DNA from: Dryas octopetala
Taxonomy: Eukaryota; Streptophyta; Magnoliopsida; Rosales; Rosaceae
Assembly: GCA_963921425.1 (NCBI GenBank)
Contig: OY992834.1
Span: 24,317,923-24,381,922, forward strand
Direction: 5' to 3'
DNA: 64,000 bases
Positions 10,251 through 21,652 of the stretch are shown piece after piece. Both the position numbers and the translations under genes were made by a program. The stretch's first letter is position 1; each line of letters opens with the position of its first letter. The notes beneath the pieces are model-generated. The model ran no database searches, had not been told where the DNA came from, and saw nothing but the letters and a program-made list of their open reading frames with translations.

Positions 10251-10899
10251 TTTCAATTTCTGTTATTTTAAATTTTGTTATTTTCTATTTTTTATGTTTT
10301 GTTATATTGTGGATTTTGCACTTGTTGTGGATTTTGCATAAATTGGTTGTGAAATTTCTGATTTTAGTGGTAATTAGTTAATGTTGTGGGTTTATATTTT
10401 ATGGCCGACCCGGTTGCAGCAAACCCACCCGATTGTGGGTTTTTTTATTTATTTTTTATTTGGGTGTTTTTTGTTTTTCTATTTTCTGTGTTTTCTGCTC
10501 ATTAGCTTTAGTTTTTTTTCAGAGGGATCAAGTGCAGGTGGCCAGGGGAATAGTAATACCCAGGGAAATTTTTCAGGTCAGACTTAAGACTCAATCGCTC
10601 CTTTAATGTTATTTGGCTGGTGTTTTTAATTTTTTTTCTTAAATTTGTTTATTAGTGTTGAATAAATTAGTTTAATTCTAATCATTGTTCTTAGTTTGCT
10701 GATATTTTTTTATGTTAGATAACAAATTAGTTTTCATATAAAATTAGTTAGTTTTATATGTTTTTTAATTATAAAATTTATTAGGTAGTTTGTATGTAGA
10801 TTAGTTAGTTTGTTAGTTTTTAAATATAAAATTTAGTTTAATTACAAAATGTAGATTAATTAGTTTGAGAAATATAATTTAGTTATAAGGTGAAAGGCG

Positions 10900-12414
10900 A
10901 TGGAGCCAGCTCCCAATGATGTAGTTCAGCCATCCTCGAGTACTGGGAGCCCCTCTATGCCACGGAGGGCCCGTCGATCTCATCGCTCTAGTCAGGTCAC
11001 CGCTTCCGCTTCCGCTTCCGCTTCATCTACTGCGACGTCATCCACTACGACGAGGGGACCATGTAGTGGGTTGAAGTCCTCTCGGATCGTGCGCAGTACT
11101 GGGGCGCGGATTCCAGTCATGTGTGTGCAAAACGGCCGACGACCGTTAGATCCTAACGTTGACAGTTTGTTCTCGCACGATGTGGGGGCTATTATCCGTG
11201 CCGAATGCGCCATGGTTGCAACCACTTGGAAAAAATTGCCGGCAGAGATTCAACACAAAGTGATCCGCTCCATCTCAGTGAGTATATAGCTCAATAATTA
11301 ATTCAAAACGATAAATTTGATCATTCATAACAATCTAATTTTTTTTTCAGGTTAACTTTGACATTCGGATGGATGATCCCCTCACCGTCACGTACATGAC
11401 AGATTTACTCATCAAGTCCTACAGGCAGTGGAAGCACGAACTACACGTGCATTTCAAGGGATTTTCGTCGGCAGTTGACGCATTGGCGAATCCCCCTATG
11501 GAGTTGGTAGAGCGGTCTGACCAGTGGCGTTTTTTGTGCGATCATTTCATGAGTTCGTCGTTTTTGGTACATTTTATCATCTTAAGACTTTAAAAAATTA
11601 ATTATTGTTTTGTTATTCTATTATTGTATACATACACTAACACATTTATAATTTGCTTAATATTTAACAGAAGAAGTCGGTCACCAACGCCAGAAACCGG
11701 AAAGGGAAGTCGTTTAACCATCATAGTGGTCCGACGCCCATCTCATATCGAGTGGAGTCGTGACGTCGTGTACGTCATTATTTAATTTAATACATATATA
11801 TTCTTTAATATTGGTTGGGTTTTTGACAAAATTATTTTCTTTTTCAGCGTGGGTCGCAATTCCCGGAGATAGACACTTTCGGAGATATCTATGTTCATCC
11901 CGGTTGTGATGCGGCGAAGGCAAAACATGTTAGTTTTTTATATTTTAATTTTTTTCACAATTTTTTATATTTATTTTTCTAATTGGTTATATATAACATT
12001 TTGAAGGATGAGATGGTGGCCAACTCGAGAATATATTTGGAGAGCTTGGCTGAGCAGCACCCTCCGGGTACTCCGTTGGAGTCGATTCCAGTACCCGATC
12101 CCGATGTCGGACTTCGTATTATGATAGACTCATTGGGTGTTAGGCCCGGTAAGGAAATACGCGGCATGGGATATGGGCGGATTCGTGATGTTCGATCCTC
12201 GTCTTCGTCTTCATCTTCCTCTCAGCCATCTGCAGTTGTCACAGGGTTGTCCGCTCAAGTGAAAAAGTTGCAGGAAGACTTACGAGCTGAGAGAGCGAAG
12301 AAGGAGGCGTTGTATGCTGCATTTACCAAGGCGATACCTGGGTTTGTCCCGCCACCATCTTCTCATCAACCTCCGTCAGATATGAATGATGATGATGCTA
12401 CTAGTTTAGAATAG
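10900..12414 (+). CDS. TNPA-like plant transposase gene (Transposase_24, Ptta/En/Spm type), five exons
   Basis: My model has exons 10900-11277, 11351-11566, 11671-11751, 11848-11928 and 12007-12414, each a whole number of codons, with GT..AG introns of 73-104 bp; product 387 aa. The exon 3 donor (GA|GTGGAG) is the weakest call, because reading on meets a TGA at once. Features in order: Ser/Thr-rich N-terminus, a middle region with RSDQWRFLCDHF and KKSVTNARNRKGK typical of the family, and a C-terminal Ser run (ca. 279-289) followed by a coiled-coil-like stretch (VKKLQEDLRAERAKKEA). In CACTA elements such proteins bind the subterminal repeats; the cutting subunit is absent. Confidence 0.75.
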
Positions 12415-12569
12415 ATTGACTATTAGGGTTATTACTACTTTGTATGGATATTTTGATATATAAATTTATTAATTTTGTTTTATATAATTTTTGAATAAAG
12501 AATTTTTTTAAAAATATTAAATTCAAATTTATAATCTAAATTAAAAAAACAATTTAAAAAAAATATATA

Positions 12570-13015
12570 TATGTTTAGGCGACAGAATTGTTTGTCGCCC
12601 AAACATGCTTTGGGCGGCGAACATAACTATTCCTCGCCCAAAATCATGTTTAGGCGACGAACAATGTCGTCGCCTAAAAATATTTTGGGCGAGGAAAGCA
12701 TGTTTGGGCGACGAAAAATTCCGTCGCCCAAATCATGTTCCGGCGAGTAAATTAATTATTCCTCGCCCAAAGCATGTTTGGGCGACGACACATTTCGTCG
12801 CCTAAACATGCTTTGGGCGAGGAATAATATGCTTTAGGAGACGAAAAAACTCCGTTGCGCAAGGTGTCTTTGGGCGACGAAATTCTCTAGTTAATCGCCC
12901 AAACTCTTGGGCGTCACAGATTGGGCGGCCAAACTTTCGACGAACTGAGTTCGTCGCCCAAACACTTGGGCGACGAAATTAGACTTTGGGAGAGGAACTA
13001 GGTTCGTCGCCCGAA
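12570..13015. repeat. right subterminal GGCGACGAA repeats of the CACTA element
   Basis: A dense run of about fifteen GGGCGACGAA / TTCGTCGCCCAAA motifs in both orientations, with variants GGCGAGGAA and GGAGACGAA, ends just inside the right TIR. It mirrors the left array and supports the element call. Confidence 0.82.
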
Positions 13016-13036
13016 CCTTTTTTTCTTGTAGTGATA

Positions 13037-13735
13037 TTATCTCAATCACTTTCTCACAAACTAATTAATCAATTAATTATTACACTTTTTCTAATGCATC
13101 CTACTTCAAAATTAATAATTCAATCTCACGAGCAATATTTAATTATGCTTAATTCTTCACTACAAGTTTTTTTTTTTGTAATTAACTTAATCTACAGCTT
13201 ATACGGTGCTATGAAGTACGTACATATATGCATGCCGATCGAAGAACAAGACCATATACAATAATTTGTCAAGCGCGCAGACAAGCATGGTGCCAGTTAT
13301 GGTTCTCAAGTAGCTTGATTATTATCTTCGTAATAATAATGTTTTGGGGATTATTAATAAACCCTTCCTTGAATTTAATTAGTCCATCTAGCTTAGTTAC
13401 AAGCTTACTATGGACTTCAGGAAATTGCCTGGCTTATATGCGTGTATTATTGATAATTAAATGCTGGTTTACTTTGGATTTTTATGGTACTTCTTATGAC
13501 AAGTCAAAACTCTGACCACGTACGACAAGCAAGCTAGGAAGAGATGTATAAGGTTTCCTTGTTTATATATAAGTAGTTAGAATTGTTCACGATGCAATCT
13601 TTAACATTCCTAGTGCCTTCATCTAATAGTTTAAAATGTGTGTTTTTGTGTCAAAATGTGTCTCAATTAAATATGACTACGTCCACTTATATTATGAATA
13701 TATGTTTGAATAAATTAAACATGAATGTCTATATT

Positions 13736-13736
<1 letters not shown>
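13037..13736. other. intergenic, no gene seen
   Basis: AT-rich. Several 60-110-codon open frames lack any family signature. Nothing supportable. Confidence 0.4.

Positions 13737-13770
<34 letters not shown>
13737..13770 (+). repeat. poly(A) run of 34
   Basis: Uninterrupted A run directly beside the left end of the large foldback element. It may be part of the insertion site; assembly length may be unreliable. Confidence 0.9.
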
Positions 13771-13773
<3 letters not shown>

Positions 13774-14821
13774 ACACATTTACCATCCAAACTATAGGGG
13801 GTGTGCCCATTTATCACCAAAACAATTTTTTTTTACTAATTGCCATATAGACTTTGTTCTGTGTAGCAATGTACCACATACCTTTAATTTCATCTGTTTT
13901 TTTGTTAAATACTGACGTGGCGTGCTGGATGTGTGCCACGTGTCACATCTTTTATTTTATTTTTGGATTTTTTATATTTTCCTATTTTTTACAAACTTTG
14001 AAAATTAATAAAAAATAGTTCCGGACTCAGAAAAATACACAGAAAATTTCTACGGACTCCTCTTAACTAGTACTAATTTACTATAGGGTAAAATTACCAA
14101 TTTGTACCATCTAAGTCTTTCGAAAAATTTTGGGAAGTACAAATTTATTTCCAGAAAATTAAAATACTCTATACTTTTTGAAAATTTATAGGATAATCTC
14201 CCAAACTCAAATAGTAAGTGTTTAAGAGAAAGGTAATGTTAGTTTTAGAAGACTAATGGTGCAGTCGTTATATTTTTTGGAGTTCGGGAGATTATCCTAT
14301 GAGTTTTCAAAAAGTCTAGACTATTTTAATTTTCTGAAAATAAATTTGTACTTCCCAAATTTTCTGGAAACACTCAAATAGAAAATTTGTAATTTTACCC
14401 CATAGTAAATTAGTACTAGTCAAGACGAGTCCATAGGAATTTTTCGTATATTTTTCTGAGTCCGGAGCTATTTTTAATGAGGGCTGCTATTTGCACACCC
14501 TCTTTTTTCTTTTTGCACACCCCTTTTGAAAAAAAAAAAAAAAAGCCTAAAAAAAAAGACCACTTTAACCCTCCCCTCACCCACACACCCCATTCCCATC
14601 CCCCCCCCCGTACACACCCCTCCATCTTTCTCAAGCTTGCACAGCCACCCCCACCACCATTCTCCCTCTCTCTACCATCTCTCCCTACCACCCCAGCCCC
14701 GCCCCAGCCCACCCCAACCCAGCCCTGACCACCCCAGCCCCGCCCCTTCTCACCCCAACCCAGCCCCGACCACCCCAGCCCTCCAGCCACCGCGCGCAGC
14801 GGCTTCCAACCACCGGCGTGC

Positions 14822-14866
<45 letters not shown>

Positions 14867-15788
14867 AGTAGCTGGTTCGGCGAGCACTTGTAGAACGGGT
14901 CCTTGATGTTCGGTGGGTACCTACCGAACAACACTCACATCGTTCGGTGGATGCCTGCCGAACGAGTGTGACATTTTCGGCGGGCCAGTGTCAAACGGAT
15001 GCGCAGCTGCGCGCGGGAGGAGAGAGAGAGAGGAGGTGGTGCTGCTACAGGGCTGGGGTGCGGGAGGGAATGAGGTGGTCCGGTGAGGGGCTGAGTGGGT
15101 GGGTCGGGGCTGGGGTGGGCTGTGAAGGGTGGTCGGGGCTGGGTTGGGGTGGGCTGGGGAAGAGAGAGAGAAGGTGGTGCTGCGGGGGGGTCGGTGCAGG
15201 GGTTGAGGGGCTAGGTGGGTTGGGTGGAGGGGGGAGGCCGGAGGGGGAGAGAGGGAGGGGTGGGTCGGGTGAGGGGGTTGAGGGGCTAGGTGGGTTGGGT
15301 GGAGGGGCTGGCTGGCTGGGGGAGGGTTGGAGAAGAAGAAGAAAAAAAAAACAGGGGGAAAGGGGTGTGAACGTGAGAAAAAAGAGAGGGAAAGAAAGAA
15401 GGGTGTGTAATGAAATGAGGGTATTTTAGTAATGGGTTAGGTGTGTGTTGAGAGATTTTGAATTTGAAGTAAGTGTGTGGGGTGTGTAGGAGAAAAAAAG
15501 AGAAAAAGGGTGTGCAAAAAGAAAAAAAAGGGTGTGCAAATAGCAGCCCTCTTTTTAATTAATTTTCAAAGTTTGTAAAAATAGAAAAATAGAAAAAATC
15601 AGAAAGAGGTGACACGTGGCACACGCCACGTTAGCGTTTAACATAAAAATAGATGGAATCTAACGGTAGGTGGTACATTGCAACACAGAACAAAGTTTGT
15701 ATAGCAATTAATTAAAAAATTTTGTTTGGATGGTAAATGCACACATCCCCTATAATTTGGGTGGTCAATGTGCAAATTTTTCAAAAAA
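13771..15788. mobile_element. long foldback element, right arm split by a nested insertion
   Basis: The left arm (TTTACACATTTACCATCCAA...) pairs with the right end (TTGGATGGTAAATGCACACA...). Pairing continues through ACTTTGTTCTGTGT, GCCACGTGTCAC, TTACAAACTTTGAAAATTAAT and TCCGGACTCAG to an axis near 14240. Without the insertion at 14479-15551 (plus one target duplication) it is about 940 bp, almost all palindrome. No TSD could be fixed because of the A-rich edges. No transposase. Confidence 0.8.
14479..15551. mobile_element. foldback element, family B copy 1 (8-bp TSD), nested
   Basis: Begins GAGGGCTGCTATTTGCACAC and ends with its complement. Target duplication TTTTTAAT at 14471-14478 and 15552-15559. 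Long GC-rich arms (CACCCCAGCCCC... / GGGGCTGGGGTGG...) surround small hairpins of GTTCGGTGGGTACC near 14910. A (CT)n microsatellite fills 14825-14864. ORFs on both strands are palindrome artefacts. TIR plus 8-bp TSD fits the hAT superfamily. Copy 2 is at 18005. Confidence 0.88.
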
Positions 15789-16292
15789 ATAACATGGATG
15801 TCTGGTTAAGGCCGCGTCACTAAATTTGTAGCGGAAATTAAGATTGAATAAAATGATTTGTATGTGGAATAATCATCTGGTATAAAATTATAGCCACACG
15901 TCAGCCTGTCAATGAGAGTAAAACAATAAGCATATATATGGTCTAAAGTGCCTGTGGAGTTCTTATTGTATCAATCACGTACATGAATATCATTTCGTTA
16001 ATTTTCCAATCAATTAGCTGTAAGCGTGAAGAATTAAGTGAGCCATAGATGTAGGAACAATGCAAGATATGAGATAAGGCTCGCTCACATTCTTTTTTAG
16101 TCACGCATTACAGAAAAATTCGTTAGAAGAAAAGCGACTATTACACTTGACAAAAATGTTCACGATCCGAAATGACACCAAAATTTTAGTGTTCGGGTTT
16201 GTTGATATTGGGCCAGGTTAATATCAGTGTCACCTGTTAATGACTCATTAAGATAATAAGTTGTGTCGGATGAATTCACGGGTCACCCTTTT
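15789..16292. other. intergenic, no gene seen
   Basis: AT-rich sequence without coding signature or clear repeat. Confidence 0.4.
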
Positions 16293-16604
16293 GGACAAGG
16301 ATCCTTTGCCAGGCTTTCTCTACCAGACTTGTGCCAAGCTTTTAATCTTGGCCATTGAAAGGATCCAATAGTTATGACTGCACACTATTTTTAAGACCCA
16401 CCTACCATATTTTTAAAAAATAAAACTAAAAGAATTATAAAAAAAATTTAAAAAACTAAAAGAAAACAAATCCCAGCCCCAACCCACCTCCCTCCCTCTC
16501 CGGCCAGCAACCCCACCGCCGGCGACCCCACTACTGCATCTCTCTCTAACTCTGTTTTTTTTTCTCTCTCTCTAGTAGAAAAAGTATGGCAAAGGATCCT
16601 TGTC
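16293..16604. mobile_element. short TIR element, family C copy 1
   Basis: Ends GGACAAGGATCCTTTGCCA and TGGCAAAGGATCCTTGTCC are exact inverted repeats; similarity continues for about 15 more bases. The interior (GACCCACCTACCATATTTTT, C-rich tract) is noncoding. 312 bp. No convincing target duplication. Confidence 0.75.
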
Positions 16605-16849
16605 CTATCCCTTAATCTCATTTATGGCTTTCTGGTGCATGCGTATTGGGCAGTTGTACGCATATGCTAGTTTCAGCAACCCATTCGCTGCCAGCAGATT
16701 ACCTCCTAGTTAGGTAGAGCAAGAAGAAGAAGGTGAAAAAGGAATTGTTAAAGCTGAGCTCTTTAGATGATTATCATGGCATGTGAGTGACTCTGGGGTT
16801 TTTTTGTCTAATGTAGTAAATGGGTTTTCACTGTTTTCTCATGTCATAT

Positions 16850-17111
16850 ACCTTGTTTCATTTTAATAGGAACTACAATTGGAAATACTGGTGAGAGAAA
16901 TTTGCAAAGAATAACTGGTGGCCGGAGAGGGAGGGGGGTGGGTTCGGGATGGGGTTGGGATTTTTTTCTGCATTTTTTTTTTCTTTTAGTTTTTAAAAAT
17001 ATGGTAGGTGAGTTTTGAAAATATTGTGCAATCATAACCATTGGATTCTTTCAATGACCAAAATCAAAAGGCACAAGTCTGATAGAGAAAGTTTGGCAAA
17101 GGATCTTGTCC
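16850..17111. mobile_element. partial family C element, opposite orientation
   Basis: Read on the minus strand from 17111 (GACAAGATCCTTTGCCAAAC), it repeats the left half of the 16293 element for about 260 bp, including CACCTACCATATTTTTAAAAA and the CTCCCTCTCCGGCCA tract, then loses similarity. The second TIR is missing. Confidence 0.68.
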
Positions 17112-18004
17112 CACCTTTTCACCCGTTAAGAAAAGGGCATTTATGTCATTTTATCACATCTAACAAAACAGCCCCTCCGCCTCTTGTCTCTTGACTCTCT
17201 GCAATCTCTCTCTCTCTCTCTCCCTCTCTCTCTCTACAATCTCTCCTTCTTGACCCTCAGCCTCCATCGAGTTCGCCTCACCTCAGTAACCACACCCTCT
17301 CTGTCTCTTGGTGGGGTCTGGGTTTGGATCGGTGGTAGGGAGGCTGACTGGTGGTTGAGGTTGTTCATCGTGGCAGCGTCACCATCTCCATAAGTCAATC
17401 GGCGACGATTGCGGCGATTGGAAACATCTCCCAGACTTGCAGCCCACTCTCTCAAGTCTCAAGTCTCCAGATTTCAGCTCCCAGCCTCCCACTGCTTCTT
17501 CTTCTCCTTTAGGTAAGTGAAGAAACTTTCCTAATTTCCATTTCACCAGGGGAACATGTTTATTTTCGAGAATACTAGTGGTACGCATTAACATTAACAA
17601 TCTTGAGTTGAAGATAGGCAAACTTAATGTAGAGAATGTGCTTCAAAAGTGTATGAGATCTTGATTTAGTCATTGTTCTCTTTTTGTTAGGTTACCTGAT
17701 ATATGTTGGTAATCTTACAAAACGTAGCTCAAAAGTATTGCTTCCATCTTTTGGATTTTTGCAGCACAAAGTGTTGCTAATGTGGTATGTCATATGTGGA
17801 TACTAGTTGGCTTTCTAAGAAGGAATAGTATTCAATCTAATCAACTGGGTCTCTCAACAATGGTTTGGAAGTTTACTTTGCTAATGGACATGCCATGTTT
17901 CATTGTCATATGAAATTCAAGCCATAATTTTTTGAAGGTACCAACATAAACCATTATTGAACCAATAAACTCTATATCTTTTTTATAACAAACCAAAAAA
18001 ATTA
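17112..18004 (+). other. transcript-like remnant: CT-rich leader, splice donor, no ORF
   Basis: 17160-17510 is CT-rich like a plant 5' UTR and ends at a consensus donor AG|GTAAGT (17513). Acceptor-like TTTTTGTTAG (17690) and TTTTTGCAG (17764) follow. No reading frame links them. It may be the truncated 5' end of a gene or of an element transcript. Confidence 0.3.
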
Positions 18005-18951
18005 GAGGGCTGCTATTTGCACACCCCTAAATTTCTTTTTGCACACCCTTTCTGAAAAAAAAAAAGAAAAATTCAAGAGAAAAGACCATTTGGCCCTTCC
18101 CTCACCCACACACCCCCATCCCCATCTCCCCCCCGTACACACCCCCTTGCTCTGTTTTTTTTCCCTCCGCCCCATCACCACCTTCCTCGCACCAGCAGCA
18201 CCACCACCTTCTTCGCACCAGCAGCACCACATTCCTCGCACCACCATCTTCCTCGCAGCACCACCACCTTCCTCGCAGCACCACCACCGCGCGCAGCACC
18301 ACCCAAAACAGCCACCATAACCAGCCCAGCAGCCCCTCCTCGGCTCCTCCCTTTCTCCTCTCTCTCTCTCTCTCTCTCTATCTCTCCTTCCTTCTCTCCT
18401 CTCACCCAAGCAGACAGCCAAACTAGTAAAAAAAAAAAAAAATTGCAGCGGGTTCGGCGGACCAGTGCCGAACCCGGTGGTTTCGTTCGACAGGTACCCG
18501 CCGAATAGAATAGGATTGTTCGGTGGGTACCTACCGAACGAAACCATTGGGTTCGGCACTGGTCCACCGAACCCGATCCAATTTTTTTTTTTTTAAGTTT
18601 TCTTCTCCGGCGCGCGATGGTGAGCTTGCTGGAGGAAGGGAGGTGGTCTGGGTAAGGGGAAGAAAAAGAAGAGAGGGTGGGGTGGTCGCCGGTGGTGGTA
18701 GGCTGCTCGGGGATGGGTGTGTGCCGGAGAGAGGAGAGGTGGGGAGGAGGTGTGTGGGTGAGGGGGTGTGTACGGGGGGGAGGGGGAAGATGGGGATGGG
18801 GTGTGTGTGTGTTTTTTTTTTTTTTCTGTTTAGGAAGGGTGTGCAAAAAGAAAAATTGATGGGGTATAAGGTCTTTTCCTTTGAGTTTTTATTTTTTATT
18901 TTAAGAAAGGGTGTGCAAAGAGAAGAAAAGGGTGTGCAAATAGCAGCACTC
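18005..18951. mobile_element. foldback element, family B copy 2 (8-bp TSD)
   Basis: Starts GAGGGCTGCTATTTGCACAC and ends GTGTGCAAATAGCAGCACTC. Target duplication AAAAATTA at 17997-18004 and 18952-18959, exact. Same design as copy 1: poly-A/T steps near the ends, C-rich arms, and a central GTTCGGCACTGGTCCACC-type hairpin around 18500. Noncoding. Confidence 0.9.
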
Positions 18952-18959
18952 AAAAATTA

Positions 18960-19413
18960 TATGGGGCTCCCATATCCTTCGAGGCTTTCTTGCAATTTCA
19001 TTCAATCTTTCTCATGATTAGACGGTATTAACACAAGTTAAAATGTCAAGAATGAAGCAAACAATTGGAATTATTATGCCTTTAAAATTAAATTAAATTA
19101 GATCTTGTGTTTTTTGGTCAATAATTTGATCAAATAAATAGGCTTTCTGCTGGGCTGAAGATGGAGTTGGGCTGTGTGGGCTGTGGGCCTGTGGGCCTGT
19201 TCAGTATTTTTGTTTTGGGCTTCGGCCCGCCTGTGGTTTCTATCCGTGATACTTACAGTGCGCCTCTGTCCAGCCGATAACTCACAATCTTACACGTGGC
19301 ATCCCGCCTTTAAAACGCACCTCACTCGGTCAATAGCAAGCAAAAGGCAAACACAGAAATCCCAAGGAACTCTCTGCTGCGACGCCGTTTCTTAATTCTC
19401 CGACCACTCTCCG
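18960..19413 (+). promoter_or_regulatory. upstream region of the alpha-crystallin gene
   Basis: Carries ACACGTGG (G-box core) near 19295 and runs of GGGCC/GGCTG near 19170-19220. No TATA is obvious. Assignment rests on position only. Confidence 0.3.
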
Positions 19414-21372
19414 ATGGATTCTTCGGCTCCGAATAGGTATTTAACACACACCACTGCATTGACCACATACGTACACCGTCTTCATATATCTCTCTATATA
19501 AATTCTATAGATATAAAATTGAGTATTTTACAAAACTGCTTTCAGTTAATCTTCAATTATTTTTGGGAGTCAGATTGGAAGTTGCATGTATATTCATTTG
19601 TATATATATGTATTCCTATATAAATGTCTGTTACATATATTTTTTAATTTTTTTCTTATATTGGAAATGGAATTATATATTTGAATGTTGATGTTTTTGG
19701 CTATAGCTATATGTGAAATTGATAATGTAAGTTGTCCCTCTTTATGTTGATGTGTGTAAGGCAATTTTTCCATGAAAAATTTGATATGAGTGGGGAATAT
19801 GTAGAAGTAAAAGGAATAAGAAAGATAAATATCTGTTTAGTTAAATTTTTCTTGAATTTATGGATTTTGTGGATTAAATTGATGCTAAGGGGTAAGTTTT
19901 GATTTGGAAGGTATATTTTAGAAACTGTTTCTTTGAAAATTTTACGCCTATAACGGCATGTTTTTGAGGAATGTTTGGGTTCTTGGTAGGAACAAAAGTG
20001 ATTTTGTTCTAGGATTATGAAATGGGGGTGAATTTGATGGAGATATTAGTTTTCGGTCTTGATTGAAGGGAAAGAAATGAAGTCATGCTAGTTGTGATAC
20101 TGAACAAACCACAATTATTTATAGAAAAAGAAATGAAATGTAACAAATTATGAGGAAAACAAAATTTAAGTTTAACAAGCATCTCTGTATACTTGTTTAG
20201 GCAATTGTTCTCCATGATATATATGAATTTAGTGCCTTCATGGAAAGTCATAATTTTTTTCTTTTTTGGGTTGAAAGAGTTTTCTTTTTAATGCTAAATC
20301 TCCTGATAGACTTTTATGGTACAGTGGTATCCATGTTGTGATAAACTTATGGTCTTCTTGCAGGTTAGATCCTCAGCAACCCATTTACAATGTGGCACCT
20401 CTCAGAAGCATGCCATATATTGGTCCACCTACAATGCATCCACCCACAACGATGCCAACTAAAGACTCTGACGCAACGGAAAAAGTTAAGCCGGCTATGA
20501 TATTTCTTTCTTCTCCCTCAACCAAAGAAGAGCGGGATAATATTTTGGCAACCACCAAATCAGGGGTTGCATTGACTGGAGCTGCTGCCTTGGGACGAGT
20601 GGGACCAATAGTAGGATTAGTTGACATTGGCGAGTGCGAAGAGTCATACTTATTTCGTGTCTCCGTACCAGGGGTTTCAAGGGATGAGAGTGAGTATGTT
20701 AACTTTGTGTCATGTGGTTAACTACTTAATAATTTATTCGTTATTTCTGTACTTGCTAATAAATACAAAGTTCATTTCTTCATTGTACGAAGGGAGGCGT
20801 GTTTGTTAATTTAGCATTTTTTACTTTATATAATGATGCTTCTTAGTAATTGTGATTGAAGCCTTGGCATATTAGACTAAGTGCATATATCTTTGACATA
20901 GGTGTGATTATCAGCCAAAAACAAATTTGTTCTACATTATAGTCATGCTTGGCAAGTTGACTGTTTGTTTTTATAAAACCTTAATTTTAAGCTTTCAATA
21001 ATTGGGTTATCTGTTAGTCATGAAAAGTTTGTTGCCACTAAACTGAAACTGAATCATCTTGATCAACATGTCTCGCATATCATTGGTCATGCTTAATTAA
21101 TGAACCTGATCATTGACTTTGTGGATGCAGGTTTTAGTTGTACCATTGAAGATGATGGAGAAGTATCAATAAATGGAATAACTACGACAGGTGAGCAAAT
21201 AGTCTGCAAGGACTCCCAGATCTTTCAGATGCAGAGCCAAAATCTATGCCCACCAGGTCACTTTTCTATCTCGTTCCAGCTTCCTGGTCCAGTTGATCCG
21301 CAACAATTTATTGGATCTTTTGAGACTGATGGGATTTTCGAGGGCATTGTGAAGAAAAGAAAAGATAACTAG
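19414..21372 (+). CDS. alpha-crystallin-domain (HSP20-like) protein, 22.3-kDa / IDM2-IDM3-like
   Basis: Three exons: 19414-19436, 20364-20689 and 21131-21372, joined at AG|GTATTT..GCAG|G and GA|GTGAGT..GCAG|G; both joins keep frame. Product 196 aa. Residues 1-75 are Pro-rich and low in structure; about 92-191 form an alpha-crystallin domain ([22 protein letters not shown], then [13 protein letters not shown], then [17 protein letters not shown]). This plant family includes IDM2 and IDM3, nuclear HSP20-like proteins of the complex that counters DNA methylation, and unassigned relatives; which one applies here I cannot say. The first intron is about 930 bp. No frame damage, so probably functional. 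Confidence 0.85.
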
Positions 21373-21652
21373 AAAGTTTCAGCTTTGGGAGCTTGAATGC
21401 TTTGTAATGATGAAGAGGTCTGTTTTGATTGGAGTGTGTTAGGACATAGGATGTAGACTACAAATGAATGCCTCTGAGTTTGCCGAGGATTTAGCCTCGG
21501 ATAAAACTGAATAGTGACATACAGTATGCTTGGCCAATCCCAAGTAATTGTAGTGCAGGGTTTTGTTAAGTTGTTTGTATATTAATGAGCACTGATTTGT
21601 GTTCATAGATGGATTATGTCATAGCCCAATCCTTTATAAAGTATTTTCTTTT
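21373..21652 (+). other. 3' UTR and downstream region of the alpha-crystallin gene
   Basis: Follows the stop at 21370-21372; no other gene signature. TTAATGAGC and TTTATAAAG steps could serve polyadenylation. Confidence 0.35.

Larger units (their letters stand above)
7732..13033 (+). mobile_element. CACTA (En/Spm) transposon, complete ends, non-autonomous
   Basis: The left end is CACTACAAGAAAAA and the right end TTTTTCTTGTAGTG, perfect CACTA-type TIRs. Flanks are ATA (7729-7731) and ATA (13034-13036), the expected 3-bp target duplication. Arrays of TTGGGCGACGAA / TTCGTCGCCCAAA sit inside both ends. A five-exon Transposase_24-type gene is present, but I find no TNP2/TNPD-like catalytic transposase, so mobility would depend on another copy. 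Length 5302 bp. A tandem foldback array (8.1-9.65 kb) enlarges the left end. Confidence 0.93.

Noticed and set aside
9759..10271. Overlapping Pro-rich (plus) and Gly-rich (minus) ORFs of 98-170 codons
   Set aside because: Complementary artefacts of a C-rich repeat tract; no domain and no splice context.
14416..15429. ORFs of 83-172 codons on both strands within family B copy 1
   Set aside because: They follow the palindrome arms and (CT)n tract; frames are not shared with copy 2.
18002..19017. ORFs up to 223 codons on both strands within family B copy 2
   Set aside because: Low-complexity palindrome arms; no conservation with copy 1.
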